Below are positions 35,347-44,348 of a DNA stretch of 64,000 bases, one piece after another. Made by a program: the position numbers and the translations under genes. The DNA comes from CAVVAH01 sp963746175. GTDB lineage: Bacteria; Actinomycetota; Actinomycetes; JACCUZ01. A model generated the notes under the pieces. It was not told the origin of the DNA, ran no database searches, and saw only the letters and a program-made list of their open reading frames with translations. Within the stretch, counting starts at the first letter, position 1. The number at the start of each line of letters is the position of its first letter. Where the stretch lies: the NCBI GenBank assembly GCA_963746175.1, contig CAVVAH010000004.1:992001-1056000 (forward strand), given 5' to 3'.

Positions 35347-36263
35347 CCGACCGCGACAGCTCGATGCACCTGTCCGCGGACACCCTGGCCGACCTGCAGG
35401 AGGGCCTGCTGGACGCCGACGGCGAGGCGGCCGCCCGGCGCCACCTCGAGGCGTGCGCGGGCTGTCGCGCCGATCTCGCGGCACTCACCGACCTCCCGGC
35501 CCGGCTGGCCGCGGCGGGTGACACGGGTCCGGTGCCCGAGCTGGTCGCGGCCCGGCTGGACCGCGCCCTGGCCGCCGCCGCCGAGGACACGACCGGCTCG
35601 GCTGCGACCGCGGCGGCCCGCACCGTGACGCCGCTGGCGCCCGACAGCGGCCCGGTCCGCGGCATGCGGCTGCTCCAGGCCGCGGCAGCGATCGTCCTCG
35701 TCCTCGGAGTCGGCGCGCTCGGCGTCTCCGCCCTGACCGACGGCGGGAACGGCGACGCCGGGTCGAGCACTGCGGGTAGGGCCGCCGACTCCGCCGGCGG
35801 GTCCGGTGCGGCCGCCGAGGCGGCGACCGTCGCGCCGATCACGGCGAGCGGACGCGACTGGACGGCGCCGGCGATCCGGGCCGACGCGTCGGCCCTGGTG
35901 ACCGGCACCGTCGGCCGTACTTACGCGCTCTACGACCGGCAGGCCGCGAAGAGCGCCGAGCTGGACGGCGCGACCCCGGACCCCGCTGCCAGCGCCCCGG
36001 CGCAGCGTGACCTCGCGTCGGCCGCGGGTGGTGCCGACCGGCTCGCGGACCCGGCCGCGCTGCGCGCGTGCGTGGCGAACATCGCCGACGGCGACGCCTC
36101 CCTGCAGCCGCTCGCGGTCGACCTGGCCCGGTGGCAGGGGCAGCCGGCCGCCGTACTCGTCTTCCCCACACCCGACGACCCCGCGTCCCTCGACGTGTAC
36201 GTCGTGGCCCCCGACTGCCCCACCGGTCTCTTCCTCGACTTCGAGCGCGTGCCGAGCTCCTGA
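35343..36263 (+). CDS. Zinc-finger anti-sigma factor, transmembrane
   Basis: 306 residues. The N-terminal zf-HC2 domain carries HxxxCxxC (His34, Cys38, Cys41 in RRHLEACAGC). A membrane helix follows at ~106-126 (LQAAAAIVLVLGVGALGVSAL), then an extracytoplasmic Ala-rich domain with two cysteines (ALRACVANI and PDCPTGL) that may form a disulphide. The zinc-anti-sigma fold binds its partner sigma factor and releases it on stress. Start overlaps the sigM stop by 4 bp; trxB follows 108 bp on. Confidence 0.88.
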   Translation: MTDRDSSMHLSADTLADLQEGLLDADGEAAARRHLEACAGCRADLAALTDLPARLAAAGDTGPVPELVAARLDRALAAAAEDTTGSAATAAARTVTPLAPDSGPVRGMRLLQAAAAIVLVLGVGALGVSALTDGGNGDAGSSTAGRAADSAGGSGAAAEAATVAPITASGRDWTAPAIRADASALVTGTVGRTYALYDRQAAKSAELDGATPDPAASAPAQRDLASAAGGADRLADPAALRACVANIADGDASLQPLAVDLARWQGQPAAVLVFPTPDDPASLDVYVVAPDCPTGLFLDFERVPSS

Positions 36264-36371
36264 GGTGCCGGCCGGGGAATGCCGGACCCGTAGGATCGGT
36301 TGACGAGCACGACTGCCCGGCTGCCGTACGACGCACCGGGTGGACCCGTCACCGGAAGGCGCAGGACCGCA

Positions 36372-37359
36372 GTGGACGACGTACGCAACGTGATCATCAT
36401 CGGGTCGGGGCCGGCCGGCTACACGGCCGCGATCTACGCCGCGCGCGCCAACCTGTCCCCCCTCGTGTTCGAGGGCTCGGTGACCGCCGGCGGCGCGCTC
36501 ATGAACACCACCGACGTCGAGAACTACCCCGGCTTCCCCGAGGGAGTCATGGGGCCGGACCTCATGGACCACTTGCGCAAGCAGGCCGAGCGGTTCGGCG
36601 CGGAGCTGGTCACCGACGACGTCACCGCGGTCGACCTCACCGGCGAGGTGAAGGTCGTCACCGACGGCAGCGGCGGCGAGCACCGGGCCCGCGCGGTCAT
36701 CATCGCCACCGGCAGCGGCTACCGCGAGCTCGGCCTGCCCAACGAGAAGCGGCTCTCCGGCCGCGGCGTCTCGTGGTGCGCCACCTGCGACGGCTTCTTC
36801 TTCCGCGACCAGGACATCGTCGTGGTCGGCGGTGGCGACACCGCGATGGAGGAGGCGACCTTCCTCACCCGCTTCGCGCGGTCGGTGACCGTCGTGCACC
36901 GGCGCGACTCGCTGCGGGCTTCCAAGATCATGCAGGAGCGAGCCTTCGCCAACGAGAAGATCTCGTTCCGCTGGAACTCCGAGGTCGTCGACGTGCACGG
37001 CGAGAACAAGGTCGACGGCGTGACCCTCCGGGACCTGACGTACCGGCGAGGAGACCCGGCTGGACGTCACCGGGTTCTTCGTGGCGATCGGGCACGACCC
37101 GCGCAGCGAGCTCTTCGAGCACCAGGTGCGTCGCGACGACGAGGGCTACGTCCTCGTCGAGCACCCGACCACCCGCACCAACCTGGCCGGCGTCTTCGCC
37201 TGCGGCGACGTCGTCGACCACACGTACCGCCAGGCAGTCACCGCGGCCGGCACCGGCTGCGCGGCCGCCCTCGACGCCGAGCGCTACCTCACCTCGCTCG
37301 AGGACGCACTCGCCACCCACGACCCGGCCCAGGTCGCCCAGGCCGGCGTCACCGTCTAG
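36372..37359 (+). pseudogene. trxB: Thioredoxin reductase, single-base frameshift
   Basis: GTG start. The N-terminal part has FAD-binding IIGSGPAGYTAAIYAA, GVSWCATCDGFFF (redox CxxC) and the NADPH loop VVVGGGDTAMEEA. After RDLT (37038) one extra base (T at 37041) breaks the frame; the rest, TGEETRLDVTGFFVAIGHDPRSELF...GVFACGDVVDHTYRQAVTAAGTGC, is in the next frame. Total length is 3n+1; corrected length ~328 residues, normal for TrxB. It reduces thioredoxin using NADPH. The enzyme is generally essential in actinobacteria, so a sequencing error is the best explanation. Coupled to trxA downstream. Confidence 0.88.
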
Positions 37360-37402
37360 ACCGCACGACCGACCGTCACCCGAGCACACGAGAGGAACTC
37401 CT

Positions 37403-37723
37403 GTGGGAGCCAGAGCCGTCACCGACGAGACCTTCATCGCCGAGGTGCTGCAGAACGACAAGGCCGTGCTCGTCGACTTCTGGGCCGAGTGGTGCGGGCC
37501 GTGCCGCCAGGTGTCGCCCATCCTCGAGGAGATCGCCGGCGAGCACGCCGACAAGATCGAGATCGTCAAGCTCAACGTCGACGAGAACCCGCGCACCGCG
37601 GCGGACTACGGCGTGGTGTCGATCCCGACCATGAACGTCTACCAGGGCGGGCAGGTCGTGAAGTCCATCGTCGGCGCCAAGCCGAAGGCGATGCTGCTCA
37701 AGGACCTCGCCGACTTCATCTAG
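37403..37723 (+). CDS. trxA: Thioredoxin
   Basis: 106 residues from a GTG preceded by AGAGGAACTC. The active site WCGPC is at residues 30-34 in VLVDFWAEWCGPCRQVSPIL; the cis-Pro loop SIPTMNVYQGG follows. Disulphide reductase partner of the adjacent TrxB. A strong hairpin terminator follows the stop by 24 bp, closing the sigM-anti-sigma-trxB-trxA stretch. Confidence 0.96.
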   Translation: MGARAVTDETFIAEVLQNDKAVLVDFWAEWCGPCRQVSPILEEIAGEHADKIEIVKLNVDENPRTAADYGVVSIPTMNVYQGGQVVKSIVGAKPKAMLLKDLADFI

Positions 37724-37747
37724 CTAGCGCCACCGTTCGGCCGCCAC

Positions 37748-37783
37748 GACGGCGCCGCCGCCCCCCGGGGCTGCGGCGCCGTC
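37748..37783 (+). terminator. Hairpin terminator after trxA
   Basis: An 11-bp perfect stem GACGGCGCCGC / GCGGCGCCGTC with a 14-nt C/G-rich loop, 24 bp after the trxA stop. The rest of the 340-bp gap up to cwlM (37784-38063) has no gene or repeat that I can identify; the cwlM promoter must lie there. Confidence 0.8.
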
Positions 37784-38063
37784 TGGCGTCCGCGCCGCCC
37801 GATTCAGCGGTACCGGAGGTCACGTGTGGCAATCGCTGAGCGTGCGGAGACCTCGGATCTTGCACATCAGCATCAAGGGGCACCCGCGGACGGCGGGACG
37901 CGGTCACCCGGCTGTGTCCGTCATTGCGCTCTGACAGCACCACCGGTCACCGCCCCGCCGTGGGGGGTGCACGGGACCGCCTGCCGGGTACGCTTCCTGC
38001 CTCCCGGCCGTTCCCCGACCCGTGCCCCAGCCCGACCCCCCGCCCCGCAGGAGCGCCGCCCTC

Positions 38064-39242
38064 ATGCCGTCCGACTCCAGCCCGACCGGCCGCCCGGTGG
38101 TCGGCGTCCCGGCGTACCGCCGCGGGGACACCGGCCCGGCCGTCGCCGAGATCCGCGCCAAGCTGGGCGTGCTCGGGCTGCTCGCGGAGGGCGAGGGCGC
38201 CGAGCTGCTGGACCCGAGCGGTGCGTTGTTCGACGAGGCCACCGACCTCGCGGTACGCACGTTCCAGCAGGCCCGCGGCATCTCCGTCGACGGTGTCGTC
38301 GGTCCCCGGACCTACCACGCCCTCGACGAGGCCCGGTGGCGGCTCGGCGACCGCATCCTGTTCTTCGTCCCGGCGCGGCTGATGGCCGGCGACGACGTGG
38401 CGACCCTCCAGCAGCGGCTGCTCGACATGGGCTTCGACTGCGGCCGGGTGGACGGGCTGTTCGGCGTCGAGACCGAGCAGTCGCTGCGCGAGTTCCAGCG
38501 CAACATCGGGGTCGTGGCCGACGGCACGTGCGGCCCCGCGACGTTCAAGGCACTCACCCAGCTGACCCGGACCGTCGTCGGCGGCAGCCCGCACGCCATG
38601 CGCGACTCCGAGGCCATCACCCGGGCCGGGCCGGCGCTCGCGGGCAAGCTCGTCATCATCGACCCGGCCCGCAGCGAGGGCGGCGGTCGCGCGGACCACG
38701 CTGTCGTCTACGACATCGCGACCCGGCTCGAGGGCCGGCTCAGCGCCACCGGTGCCTCGGCGTTCCTCACCCGCGGCCCCGAGACTGCGGCCGCCGACGG
38801 GCCCAGCGAGGAGGACCAGGCCAGCTTCGCGAACGCGGCGGGCGCCGACCTGCTGCTCTCCGTGCACGTCAACCGGCACCCCAACCCGGCCGCCTCCGGG
38901 GTCGCCACCTACTTCTACGGCAACGACGAGTACGGCCACCACTCCACCGTCGGCGAGCGGCTGGCCGACCTGGTGCAGCGCGAGATCTGTGCGCGCACCG
39001 ACCTCGTCGACTGCCGGGTGCACCCCAAGACGTGGGACGTCCTGCGCCGTACCCGGATGCCGGCCGTCCGGGTCGAGGTCGGCTACCTCTCCCACCCCGG
39101 CGACGCCGCCCGGCTCGCCGACCCGGCGTTCCGCGACACCCTCGCCGAGGCGATCGGTGCCGCGGTGCAGCGGCTCTACCTGGCGCCCGAGGACGACGCC
39201 GTCACGGGCGTCCTGCGCATCCCGGAGTGGCTGCGCGCCTGA
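38064..39242 (+). CDS. cwlM: CwlM-like peptidoglycan-binding protein with inactive amidase domain
   Basis: 392 residues from the ATG at 38064, preceded by CAGGAGC (a GTG at 38022 has no ribosome-binding site). Two PG_binding_1 repeats are at ~20-90 and ~110-170 (FDEATDLAVRTFQQARGI; VETEQSLREFQRNIGV). An Amidase_3 domain follows from ~195. The zinc-binding DPGH is here DPAR (residues 200-203); SVHVN (His268) and VEVG (Glu338) remain. The missing first ligand suggests no hydrolysis. In mycobacteria CwlM is a cytoplasmic regulator of MurA, controlled by PknB. No signal peptide, in line with that. Confidence 0.85.
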   Translation: MPSDSSPTGRPVVGVPAYRRGDTGPAVAEIRAKLGVLGLLAEGEGAELLDPSGALFDEATDLAVRTFQQARGISVDGVVGPRTYHALDEARWRLGDRILFFVPARLMAGDDVATLQQRLLDMGFDCGRVDGLFGVETEQSLREFQRNIGVVADGTCGPATFKALTQLTRTVVGGSPHAMRDSEAITRAGPALAGKLVIIDPARSEGGGRADHAVVYDIATRLEGRLSATGASAFLTRGPETAAADGPSEEDQASFANAAGADLLLSVHVNRHPNPAASGVATYFYGNDEYGHHSTVGERLADLVQREICARTDLVDCRVHPKTWDVLRRTRMPAVRVEVGYLSHPGDAARLADPAFRDTLAEAIGAAVQRLYLAPEDDAVTGVLRIPEWLRA

Positions 39243-39449
39243 GCGCGCGTGCGGAACCTGTTCTGCCGTCGTGGGTCACGAGCCCGCCGCCGTTGGTCGC
39301 TGTCAGAGCGGCCAGGACAGCGGAGCTGTGCGGTCGCGTCCCGCCGTCCGCGAGTGGCCCCTCGCGTAGGTTCCTCCACACTGGCGGTCTTCGAACACTC
39401 AGCGATCGCCACACCTGACATCCGATCCTGCGGGATCGACCGCGACGGG

Positions 39450-40085
39450 TCACACCGGGCGGAAGGCGGGCTCCGGGTTCATCGAGCCGAGCAGCCGCTC
39501 CAGCGCCACCTCGACGTCCTCGCGCCAGGACAGCGCGTTGCGCAGGTCGAGCCGCAGCCGCGGGAACAGGTGGTGCGGCCGTACCGTCTTGAAGCCCACG
39601 GCCAGCAGGAAGTCGGCCGGGACGACGCAGCCGCCGAACGGCAGCTCGGAGCCGTCGACCGGGGTGGCACGGCCGAAGGCCTCGATGGCGCGCACCCCGC
39701 GCCGGCTCAGGTCCTTGGCGGCGGTCTGCACCAGCATCCGGCCGAGCCCGCCACCGGTGAACTCCGGCAGCAGCCGCGCCGTCATGAGCAGCACCGCGTC
39801 GGCCGACACGGGCGAGGTGGGGAAGGCCCGGCTGCGCGGCACGTGCACCGGCGGCGCGTAGGTGAGGTAGCCGGCCGGCGACGAGTCGACGTAGGCGATC
39901 TTGCCGCAGGACCCCCACTCCAGCAGCGTGGCCGAGAGCCAGGCCTCCTTCTCCAGCTCGACGTCGCCGGCCTCCTCGGCCGCCTCCCGGGCCACCGGGT
40001 CGAGCTCCCAGAACACGCAGCGACGGCAGGTGCGTGGCAGGTCGTCGAGGTTGTCCAGCGTGAGGCTGGCGCACCGTCGGGACAC
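39450..40085 (-). CDS. GNAT family N-acetyltransferase
   Basis: 211 residues from a GTG at 40085. The acetyl-CoA-binding region is LLPEFTGGGLGRMLVQTAAKDLSRRGVRAIEAF in the second half. The N-terminus carries a CxxC (TCRRCVFWELDP) that is typical of this parB-proximal actinobacterial family. Substrate unknown. It lies downstream of parB on the same strand, separated by a 419-bp gap containing short tandem repeats; it converges with cwlM. Confidence 0.82.
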   Translation of the reverse strand: MSRRCASLTLDNLDDLPRTCRRCVFWELDPVAREAAEEAGDVELEKEAWLSATLLEWGSCGKIAYVDSSPAGYLTYAPPVHVPRSRAFPTSPVSADAVLLMTARLLPEFTGGGLGRMLVQTAAKDLSRRGVRAIEAFGRATPVDGSELPFGGCVVPADFLLAVGFKTVRPHHLFPRLRLDLRNALSWREDVEVALERLLGSMNPEPAFRPV

Positions 40086-40504
40086 CCGCGCCCTCCCTGC
40101 AGCGCCGTACGGCGTCCACCGGCCCGGGTGGACGCCGGCGACGAGGCTAGCGCCGCGCGGGTCGACTACGGAAGGGCCTGGGTCGTCCTGCCGGCGAGCA
40201 GCCAGGTCGGCGTAGCGACTCCTCGCCGTGTCGACATGCCGGTTTCTCGACCCGACCGGCCGGAGTTGCACCGGTGTCGTCCGCCTCCGCCTCCGCCCGG
40301 TCGAGGGGTCGCCGTGTCGACACCTCGACACCTCGACAGGCCGACAGGGCGCCACCTCGACAGGCCGACAGATCGGCAGGTCGGCAGGTCGGCAGATCGG
40401 CAGGTCGACCCCGCACCATGTGGACGAGTCGTGAGGTCGACGTATCGTCTCAGTGGTCCCAGTGGTCACAGCAGCCTCGTCGAGGCGCACCGGTCCCACC
40501 GGCC
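40086..40504. repeat. Repeat-rich gap between parB and the GNAT gene
   Basis: No gene. An 18-bp direct repeat ACCTCGACAGGCCGACAG occurs at 40330 and 40354. It runs into five 8-bp units AGATCGGC/AGGTCGGC at 40370-40409 (last one imperfect, AGGTCGAC). The whole stretch 40190-40450 is rich in TCGAC/GTCGA. It is too short and variable-free to be a CRISPR. It lies just downstream of parB; a role as a site linked to partitioning is possible but unproven. Confidence 0.6.
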
Positions 40505-41530
40505 TCACTCGGTCGCGGCGACGTCCGCGGGCACCTCGGTGTCCGGCGCCATCAGGCGGACGATCCGCTCGAGGTCGTCGATCGAGGCGAACTCCACCAC
40601 GATGCGGCCCTTGGACCGCCCCAGGTCGACCTTGACCCGGGTCTCGAACCGGTCGGACAGCCGCTCGGCCAGCACGGCCAGCTTGGGCGCCACCGGTCGG
40701 GCCCCGCGCTGGGTGCGGACCCGCTCCGGGGCGTCGCCGCCGAGGGACACGATCTCCTCGACCGAGCGGACCGACAGCCCCTCCGCCACGATCCGCTGCG
40801 CCAGCCGCTCCTGCCCGGCACCGTCCTCGAGCCCCAGGAGGGCGCGCGCGTGCCCCGCCGACAGCACCCCCGCCGCGACTCGGCGCTGCACCAGGGGCGG
40901 CAGCTTGAGCAGCCGCAGCGTGTTGGAGATCTGCGGCCGGGACCGGCCGATCCGGCCGGCCAGCTCGTCGTGGGTGCAGCCGAAGTCCTGCAGCAGCTGG
41001 TCGTACGCCGCCGCCTCCTCGAGCGGGTTGAGCTGGGAACGGTGCAGGTTCTCCAGCAGGGCGTCCCGGAGCATGACGTCGTCGCCGGTCGACCGGACGA
41101 TCGCCGGGATCGACGTGAACCCGGCCTCCCGGGCGGCTCGCCACCGGCGCTCCCCCATGATCAGCTCGTAGCGCTCGGCTCCCGGCTCGCCGCCGAGCGG
41201 GCGGACGACGATCGGCTGCAGCAGGCCGACCTCGCGCAGCGAGTGGACCAGCTCGGCGAGCGCCTCCTCCTCGAAGACCTCGCGCGGCTGCCGCGGGTTG
41301 GGGCTGATGGAGTCCAACGGCACCTCGGCGAAGTGCGCACCGGCCACCTCGGCCGGTGGTGCGGTCGCCGTACCGGGCCCGCCGGTCGGCGCGGCGTCCT
41401 CGCTGGACCGGCCGGGGATCAGGACGTCGACCGGGGACGGACCGGCCGCGGTCGGCGTCTCGCCCTTGCCCGGCGCGGTCGGGATCAGGGCACCCAGGCC
41501 GCGGCCGAGCCCACGTCGCTTGTCGCTCAC
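40505..41530 (-). CDS. parB: Chromosome partitioning protein ParB
   Basis: 341 residues, GTG at 41530 overlapping the parA stop (GTGA). N-terminal KRRGLGRGLGALIP, then the CTP-binding ParB/Srx domain (ISPNPRQPREVFEEEAL; GERRWRAA; ENLHRSQLNPLEEA), the HTH that reads parS (ELAGRIGRSRPQISNTLRLL), and a C-terminal dimer domain. It loads on parS and spreads as a sliding clamp, building the origin segregation complex. Three parS sites lie within 2.2 kb upstream. Confidence 0.97.
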   Translation of the reverse strand: MSDKRRGLGRGLGALIPTAPGKGETPTAAGPSPVDVLIPGRSSEDAAPTGGPGTATAPPAEVAGAHFAEVPLDSISPNPRQPREVFEEEALAELVHSLREVGLLQPIVVRPLGGEPGAERYELIMGERRWRAAREAGFTSIPAIVRSTGDDVMLRDALLENLHRSQLNPLEEAAAYDQLLQDFGCTHDELAGRIGRSRPQISNTLRLLKLPPLVQRRVAAGVLSAGHARALLGLEDGAGQERLAQRIVAEGLSVRSVEEIVSLGGDAPERVRTQRGARPVAPKLAVLAERLSDRFETRVKVDLGRSKGRIVVEFASIDDLERIVRLMAPDTEVPADVAATE

Positions 41531-42867
41531 TGCGTCTCCTCCGTCCCGCTGCCGGGACTGCCGGGAGCAGTCCGGAGCGCCATCTCCCGCGCCGCCTCCA
41601 GGTAGGACAGCGCACCCGTCGAACCGGGGTCGTACGTCATCACGGTCTGGCCGTAGCTGGGTGCCTCGGAGATCCGCACCGACCGCGGGATCGTCGTCCG
41701 CAGGACCGTCTCCGGGAAGTGCGTCCGGACCTCGTCGGCGACCTGGGCGGCCAGCCGGGTCCGGGCGTCGTACATCGTCAGGAGCACGGTGGAGACGTGC
41801 AGCCCCGGGTTGAGGTGGGCCTTGACCAGCTCGACGTTGCGCAGCAGCTGGCCGACGCCCTCCAGCGCGTAGTACTCGCACTGGATGGGGATGAGGACCT
41901 CCGGCGCGGCGACGAGGGCGTTGACGGTGAGCAGGCCGAGGCTGGGCGGGCAGTCGATCAGGACGAAGTCGAGGCGCTGCCGCTCGGCGCCCGTGCCCAG
42001 CCCGTCGTACGCCGCGAGGGCACGCTGCAGCCGGGTCTCGCGGGCCACCAGCGACACCAGCTCGATCTCGGCGCCCGCCAGGTCGATGGTCGCCGGGACG
42101 CAGGACAGGCCGGCGATCCCCTCCACCGGGGCGATCACCTCGTCGAGGGGTCGCCCGTCGATGAGGACGTCGTAGACCGACGGCACCTCGGCGTGGTGGT
42201 CCACGCCCAGTGCGGTCGAGGCGTTGCCCTGCGGGTCCAGGTCGACGACCAGGACCTCGAGCCCCTGCAGGGCGAGCGCCGCGGCCAGGTTGACGGTGGT
42301 GGTCGTCTTGCCGACCCCGCCCTTCTGGTTGGCGACGGTGAGCACCCGGGTCCGGGCCGGTCTCGGCAGCGGGTCGCCGACCCGGCCGGCGAGCACCCGC
42401 AGGGCCGTCTCCGCAGCCCGGGCGATGGGGGTGTCGTCGACTGGGGGTGCCATCGCGTCGTCGACGGACTCGGGTGCGGCCGGCTCGGTCACGGCCAGCT
42501 CCTTCGCGGTGGGGGTCCCGGCGGTCATCAGCGGGCTGACGGTCCGTGGGGCCGAGGGCGGGTCGGGCAGGTCGTCGAGCGGTGGGAGCTCCGGCTCCGG
42601 TGCGGGGACCGTCGCGGTGGCGCGCAGCAGCTGACTCATCGGCGCTTCCAGGAGTCGACCGCCGGTTTCACGTGAAACATGGGTCTCGGCTGTCCCCGCG
42701 GCTCCGACTGTTTCACGTGAAACATGGGTCCCAGGTGTCACCTCGATGCCGGCGAGGTCAGCTGGCACCGCGGTGTCGGACGTGGGCCAGCCCAGTCCCG
42801 ACCGGAGGGTGCTGCCACCGTCGGTGCGGACGTCCTCGGCGGGCCAGCCCAGTCCGGTGGACCTCAT
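41527..42867 (-). CDS. parA: Chromosome partitioning ATPase ParA
   Basis: 446 residues from the ATG at 42867. The deviant Walker A is TVANQKGGVGKTTTTVNLAAAL; later FVLIDCPPSLGLLT. The ~170-residue N-terminal extension contains HVSRET twice, each encoded by a parS site, and a repeated GLGWP motif. Long N-termini reading through parS also occur in Streptomyces and mycobacterial ParA. A shorter start at ATG 42639 (370 residues, GGAAG ahead of it) is possible. It binds nonspecific DNA with ATP and drives ParB-origin movement. Confidence 0.93.
   Translation of the reverse strand: MRSTGLGWPAEDVRTDGGSTLRSGLGWPTSDTAVPADLAGIEVTPGTHVSRETVGAAGTAETHVSRETGGRLLEAPMSQLLRATATVPAPEPELPPLDDLPDPPSAPRTVSPLMTAGTPTAKELAVTEPAAPESVDDAMAPPVDDTPIARAAETALRVLAGRVGDPLPRPARTRVLTVANQKGGVGKTTTTVNLAAALALQGLEVLVVDLDPQGNASTALGVDHHAEVPSVYDVLIDGRPLDEVIAPVEGIAGLSCVPATIDLAGAEIELVSLVARETRLQRALAAYDGLGTGAERQRLDFVLIDCPPSLGLLTVNALVAAPEVLIPIQCEYYALEGVGQLLRNVELVKAHLNPGLHVSTVLLTMYDARTRLAAQVADEVRTHFPETVLRTTIPRSVRISEAPSYGQTVMTYDPGSTGALSYLEAAREMALRTAPGSPGSGTEETQ
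42665..42678. promoter_or_regulatory. parS site 1
   Basis: Perfect 14-bp palindrome GTTTCACGTGAAAC, within the parA N-terminal coding extension; in frame it encodes VSRET. Confidence 0.97.
42710..42723. promoter_or_regulatory. parS site 2
   Basis: Perfect GTTTCACGTGAAAC, 45 bp from site 1 and in the same parA reading frame; the flanks (followed by ATGGGTC on the plus strand) are the same as at site 1, suggesting local duplication. Confidence 0.97.
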
Positions 42868-43014
42868 CGCACCTGCTCTCGTGACGTGCCGTGGGGGGTG
42901 GGGAAGTCGGGCGGTCGACCCAGGGACGGTGCTCCGTCCGGCCGGTCCGGGGGCGACCCTATGCCGTCCGGCCGGGTCCCGGAAGCCGACCGTCCACCCC
43001 GTGGCGACCGCGTC

Positions 43015-43641
43015 TCATCGCGCGCCGACGGTGACCCGGACCAGGCGGACCGGGGGGCTGACCAGGGGCGCACCGACCTCCTCGACAGCGGCCGAGACGG
43101 CTCCCAGCCGGCGCAGCACGTCCTGCGCGCCGGCGAGCTCCGCGTCGGCACGGTCGCCCTTGAGGGCCAGCAGGCTGCCGCCGGGAGCGACCATCGGGAG
43201 GCACCACCCGGCCAGCCGGTCCAGCGGTGCCACCGCCCGGGCGGTGACGGTCGGGGCCGTCCAGGCGCCGTGCAGGTCCTCCACCCGGCTCCGCACCACC
43301 TCGACGTTGCGGAGCCCGAGCTGGCTCACCACCTCGGTGAGAAAGGTGACCCGGCGCAGCAACGGCTCGACCAGCCGGACCGTGAGCCCCGGCCGGGCAA
43401 GGGCCATCGGGATCCCCGGGAGCCCGGCACCGGACCCCACGTCGACGACCAGACCCGTCGCCGGGCAGGCCGCCACGACGACCGCGCTGTTGAGGAGATG
43501 GCGGCTCCACAACCGGTCCGTCTCGCGCGGCCCGATCAGGCCTCGGTGGACCCCGTCGGTCGCGAGCAGCTCGGCGAACGCCTCGGCCCGGGGCAGCTCG
43601 GCGCCGAAGACCCGGCTCGCCGTTTCACGTGAAACATCCAT
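43015..43641 (-). CDS. rsmG: 16S rRNA (guanine527-N7)-methyltransferase RsmG
   Basis: 208 residues starting MDVSRETASRVFG, where VSRET is encoded by a parS site. The SAM-binding region reads LVVDVGSGAGLPGIPMALARPGLTVRLVEPLLRRVTFL. It methylates G527 of 16S rRNA; loss gives low-level streptomycin resistance in other bacteria. It stands between jag and parA, the usual order. The parS in its 5' coding region fixes the start codon. Confidence 0.97.
   Translation of the reverse strand: MDVSRETASRVFGAELPRAEAFAELLATDGVHRGLIGPRETDRLWSRHLLNSAVVVAACPATGLVVDVGSGAGLPGIPMALARPGLTVRLVEPLLRRVTFLTEVVSQLGLRNVEVVRSRVEDLHGAWTAPTVTARAVAPLDRLAGWCLPMVAPGGSLLALKGDRADAELAGAQDVLRRLGAVSAAVEEVGAPLVSPPVRLVRVTVGAR
43622..43635. 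promoter_or_regulatory. parS site 3
   Basis: Perfect GTTTCACGTGAAAC inside the first codons of rsmG, read as VSRET. About 3.2 kb from the dnaA start, so origin-proximal as expected for ParB loading. Confidence 0.97.
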
Positions 43642-43663
43642 CCCGGGCGGCGCGCCGCCGCGG

Positions 43664-44320
43664 TCAGGAGGGCAGGACGACGACCCGGCGGTGCGGCTCC
43701 TCGCCCTCGGACTCGCTGGTGAGGCCGGCCTCGGCGACCGCGTCGTGGACGACCTTGCGCTCGAACGGCGACATGGGCTCCAGCCGGACCTTCTCGCCGG
43801 TGGACCGGACGGTCTCGGCGGTGGTGCGGCCGAGCTCGGTGAGGACGGCCTTGCGGCCGGCGCGGTAGCCCCCGACGTCGAGCATCAGCCGGCTGCGGGC
43901 ACCGGTCTGGGCGTGGACGGCCAGCCGGGTGAGCTCCTGCAGTGCCTCGAGCACGGTGCCGTGGCGGCCGACCAGGTGGTCCAGGTCGCCGCCGACGACG
44001 GACACCAGGGCTCGGTCCCGCTCGACGTCCATGTCGATGTCGCCGTCCAGGTCGGCGATGTCGAGCAGGTCCTCGAGGTAGTCAGCGGCGATCTCGCCCT
44101 CCTTCTCGAGGTCGGCCGGAGCGGTCGACCGGGTCGAGCTCCGGTCGGCGGCACCGTCGGTGGCGTCGCCGTCGGCTGCGTCGCCGTCGGTGACCTCCGC
44201 CGCGGTGGTGTCGTCGGTCGGGTCGACCACGGCGTCGTGGTCCGTCACGACCTCGTCGCTCGCCGTCCCGGCCGCCTCGGCGGACGTGGTGTCGACCTGC
44301 TCGGGCTGGTGCGAGGTCAT
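43664..44320 (-). CDS. Jag/KhpB-type R3H domain RNA-binding protein
   Basis: 218 residues from the ATG at 44320. A long acidic N-terminal stretch (~75 residues, Asp/Ala/Thr-rich) leads into the KH-like domain (YLEDLLDIADLDGDIDMDVE; GRHGTVLEALQELTRLAVH) and the R3H domain (LEPMSPFERKVVHDAVAEAGLTSESEGEEPHRRVVVLP). Related proteins bind RNA and affect cell-division and envelope genes. It lies between yidC and rsmG in the rpmH-rnpA-yidD-yidC-jag-rsmG order. Confidence 0.92.
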   Translation of the reverse strand: MTSHQPEQVDTTSAEAAGTASDEVVTDHDAVVDPTDDTTAAEVTDGDAADGDATDGAADRSSTRSTAPADLEKEGEIAADYLEDLLDIADLDGDIDMDVERDRALVSVVGGDLDHLVGRHGTVLEALQELTRLAVHAQTGARSRLMLDVGGYRAGRKAVLTELGRTTAETVRSTGEKVRLEPMSPFERKVVHDAVAEAGLTSESEGEEPHRRVVVLPS

Positions 44321-44348
44321 CGCAGGGTCCTCCGGTGGTGGTGCGGGG

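Noticed and set aside
40330..40409. Tandem repeats as a CRISPR array
   Set aside because: Units of 8 and 18 bp with no unique spacers of regular length and no cas genes.
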